From Candidatus Zixiibacteriota bacterium (GTDB lineage: Bacteria > Zixibacteria > MSB-5A5 > GN15 > FEB-12): 8,248 nt of DNA. The notes under the pieces were generated by a model, which was not told the DNA's origin, ran no database searches, and saw nothing but the letters and a program-made list of their open reading frames with translations. The DNA is taken from positions 1 through 8,248 of the forward strand of contig QNAD01000080.1 in assembly GCA_003641345.1 (NCBI GenBank), read 5' to 3'. The number at the start of each line of letters is the position of its first letter. Position 1 is the stretch's first letter. The position numbers and the translations under genes are program-made. Shown here piece after piece: positions 6,858-8,248 of the stretch.

Positions 6858-8248
6858 ATGAAAAAAATTGTTGTGGAAACGGTTAAAATTTTATTCGTTA
6901 TATGTTATAGAATTATGAGATTAAAAAAATATAAATATAAGCTAAGTTTTTTTCTGTTATTATTATTTTCTGTGGCATTCTGCGATCAGATTATTCAATT
7001 TGGCGACGTGGGAACTGCAAGATTAAATAAAATTCCTTATGATTACGCTTCATTTGCAGTTGATGAACCAGAATTGATAAAATTTGAAGTATATTACCAA
7101 ATCTATAATTATTTTTTGACGTTTGATAAAAAAGATGGTAATTATTTTGCAAATTATGAGTTTGTTGTAACTGTAAGAGATAACAAGGATAATTTTTTAA
7201 AAGATGATAAAAATATTAGACAGATAAAACTGGATGATTTAAAAAGAACAACATCGTTAACAGAATTTCGCACCAATCAAGCGACATTTATACTTGAGCA
7301 GGGAAAATATAAAATCCAGTTATTACTAAGAGATAAAAATACACGAAAAGTATATACTGATGAGTTTGATGTTAAATTAGAGAAATACCATCAGAAATCT
7401 CCAAAATTTTCAGATATTGAATTTGCTCAGGCAGTTGGTTCTGTAGAAAATCAGTCAAGCCCGTTTTTAAAAGGTGATCTTAATATTATTCCATCGGTTT
7501 CCCGCATCTATGGCGGTTTTGGAGAAGATAATAAACTTCTTTTCTATGTCGAAATTTATCCCGGTGAGAAAATATCTGAAGAAGTTGTTATGATTACTCT
7601 TTTGCGTCATCAAGTTTACGGAAAAATGGCGTATCGAGATTCGGTCTATATAACTCTTGAAGAACCTTGCACGATGCAGTTGAGAAATATTTCAATCGAT
7701 GAACTCAGGCCCGGAAATTATGATCTGGAACTTGAATTAAGAAATAAAAAATTCAAGAAATTGGACAAAAAAACAGTTTCTTTTAATATTAAAATGACTC
7801 CGGAAATGTTTATAAAATATGATTATGAAAATGTTTTGAAACAATTAGATATTATTGCCGAAGATGATGAAGTTGACAAGATGAAAGACATCAAAGACCT
7901 TAAAGCAAGGGTTATTGCTTTTAAAACATTCTGGGAAAAACGTGATCCGACCCCAGGAAGCAAATATAATGAGACGAAAGCTGAATTTTATCGTCGTGTT
8001 AGGTATGCTACTAATAATTTTTCATATTTAAGAAATAACGGCTGGAGTAGTGATAGAGGCCGAATATATATTTTGTACGGAGAACCAGATCAATTGGATG
8101 ATTATCCAATCTCTCCTAATCGGAAACCATATCAGGAATGGCATTATTATAAAGAGGGGAGATACAGAAAATTCCTATTTGTCGATGAGTATGAAGATGG
8201 AGATTATCGTTTGGTTTATCCTTATGACGGCTTAAATTTGAGGCCAGA
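6858..8248 (+). CDS. GWxTD-domain secreted protein, 3' end beyond window
   Basis: An open frame of 463 codons without a stop runs off the right edge, so the gene is partial. Two ATGs are possible: 6858, preceded by a weak CAGG (6848-6851) at a fair distance, and 6915 (residue 20), which gives a compact signal peptide (MRLKKYKYK, then hydrophobic LSFFLLLLFSVAF). I list the longer form but 6915 is equally plausible. After the export signal come two probable beta-sandwich regions (about 60-175 and 215-320) and then a GWxTD domain (from about 350): FWEKRDPTPGSKYNE (358-372), FYRRVRYA (377-384), GWSSDRGRIYILYGEPD (395-411), EWHYY (427-431) and FLFVDEYEDGDYRLV (439-453). These match the domain's known wording, with Ser for the usual Thr in the name-giving motif. 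The biochemical function of GWxTD proteins is not established. It lies 54 bases after the exporter permease with no terminator between, so co-transcription is likely but a shared job is inference. Confidence 0.85.
   Translation, partial: MKKIVVETVKILFVICYRIMRLKKYKYKLSFFLLLLFSVAFCDQIIQFGDVGTARLNKIPYDYASFAVDEPELIKFEVYYQIYNYFLTFDKKDGNYFANYEFVVTVRDNKDNFLKDDKNIRQIKLDDLKRTTSLTEFRTNQATFILEQGKYKIQLLLRDKNTRKVYTDEFDVKLEKYHQKSPKFSDIEFAQAVGSVENQSSPFLKGDLNIIPSVSRIYGGFGEDNKLLFYVEIYPGEKISEEVVMITLLRHQVYGKMAYRDSVYITLEEPCTMQLRNISIDELRPGNYDLELELRNKKFKKLDKKTVSFNIKMTPEMFIKYDYENVLKQLDIIAEDDEVDKMKDIKDLKARVIAFKTFWEKRDPTPGSKYNETKAEFYRRVRYATNNFSYLRNNGWSSDRGRIYILYGEPDQLDDYPISPNRKPYQEWHYYKEGRYRKFLFVDEYEDGDYRLVYPYDGLNLRP

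Noticed and set aside
8050..8235. A 61-codon + strand open frame near the right edge
   Set aside because: It overlaps the GWxTD domain in another frame, and the GWxTD reading is far better supported by conserved wording.
1..8248. CRISPR arrays, tRNA or rRNA genes, insertion sequences or attachment sites
   Set aside because: No regularly spaced repeats, cloverleaf-like segments, transposase-like reading frames or terminal inverted repeats were seen. The cluster reads as vertically maintained cell-envelope genes.

Overview
The window is a strongly AT-rich bacterial sequence carrying one co-directional gene cluster on the + strand. It has a Shine-Dalgarno-driven, standard-code gene style: AAGGAG boxes precede the first two genes and TGA is used as a stop. 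A GWxTD-domain protein combined with a YIP1-family protein and a MacAB/TolC-like export set points to the Fibrobacteres-Chlorobi-Bacteroidetes (FCB) superphylum or a neighbouring uncultured lineage. Candidates are Cloacimonadota, Marinimicrobia, Delongbacteria or Calditrichota. The strong AAGGAG boxes argue mildly against Bacteroidota proper. The phylum is an inference, and the outer membrane is implied by the TolC-family protein.

Layout: positions 1-253 are non-coding as far as can be seen. They hold a very clean intrinsic terminator (114-147) for something transcribed from the left, then a short leader with only a weak promoter candidate. Six complete genes follow with very tight spacing: a five-helix YIP1-family membrane protein (254-964), a TolC-family outer-membrane channel (980-2290), a MacA/HlyD-type periplasmic adaptor (2311-3615), a MacB-type ABC ATPase (3612-4319, overlapping the adaptor stop by ATGA), and two paralogous MacB-type permeases (4325-5548 and 5553-6803). 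After a 54-base gap without a terminator comes a seventh gene (6858 to beyond the window end), a secreted or membrane-anchored GWxTD-domain protein cut off by the window edge.

How they fit together: ATPase, two permeases, adaptor and outer-membrane channel are the parts of a tripartite ABC transporter (MacAB-TolC architecture) spanning both membranes. Unlike Escherichia coli MacB, the nucleotide-binding domain is a separate protein and the two permeases are different, so the inner-membrane pump is probably a heterodimer of permeases with two copies of the ATPase. The substrate cannot be read from the sequence. The YIP1 protein at the head and the GWxTD protein at the tail are candidate accessory parts.

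Points most worth a second look are a three-cysteine CX2CX3CP cluster in the extracytoplasmic domain of the first permease, absent from its paralogue, an acidic low-complexity insert in the adaptor, and the possible functional link of YIP1 and GWxTD proteins to the exporter.
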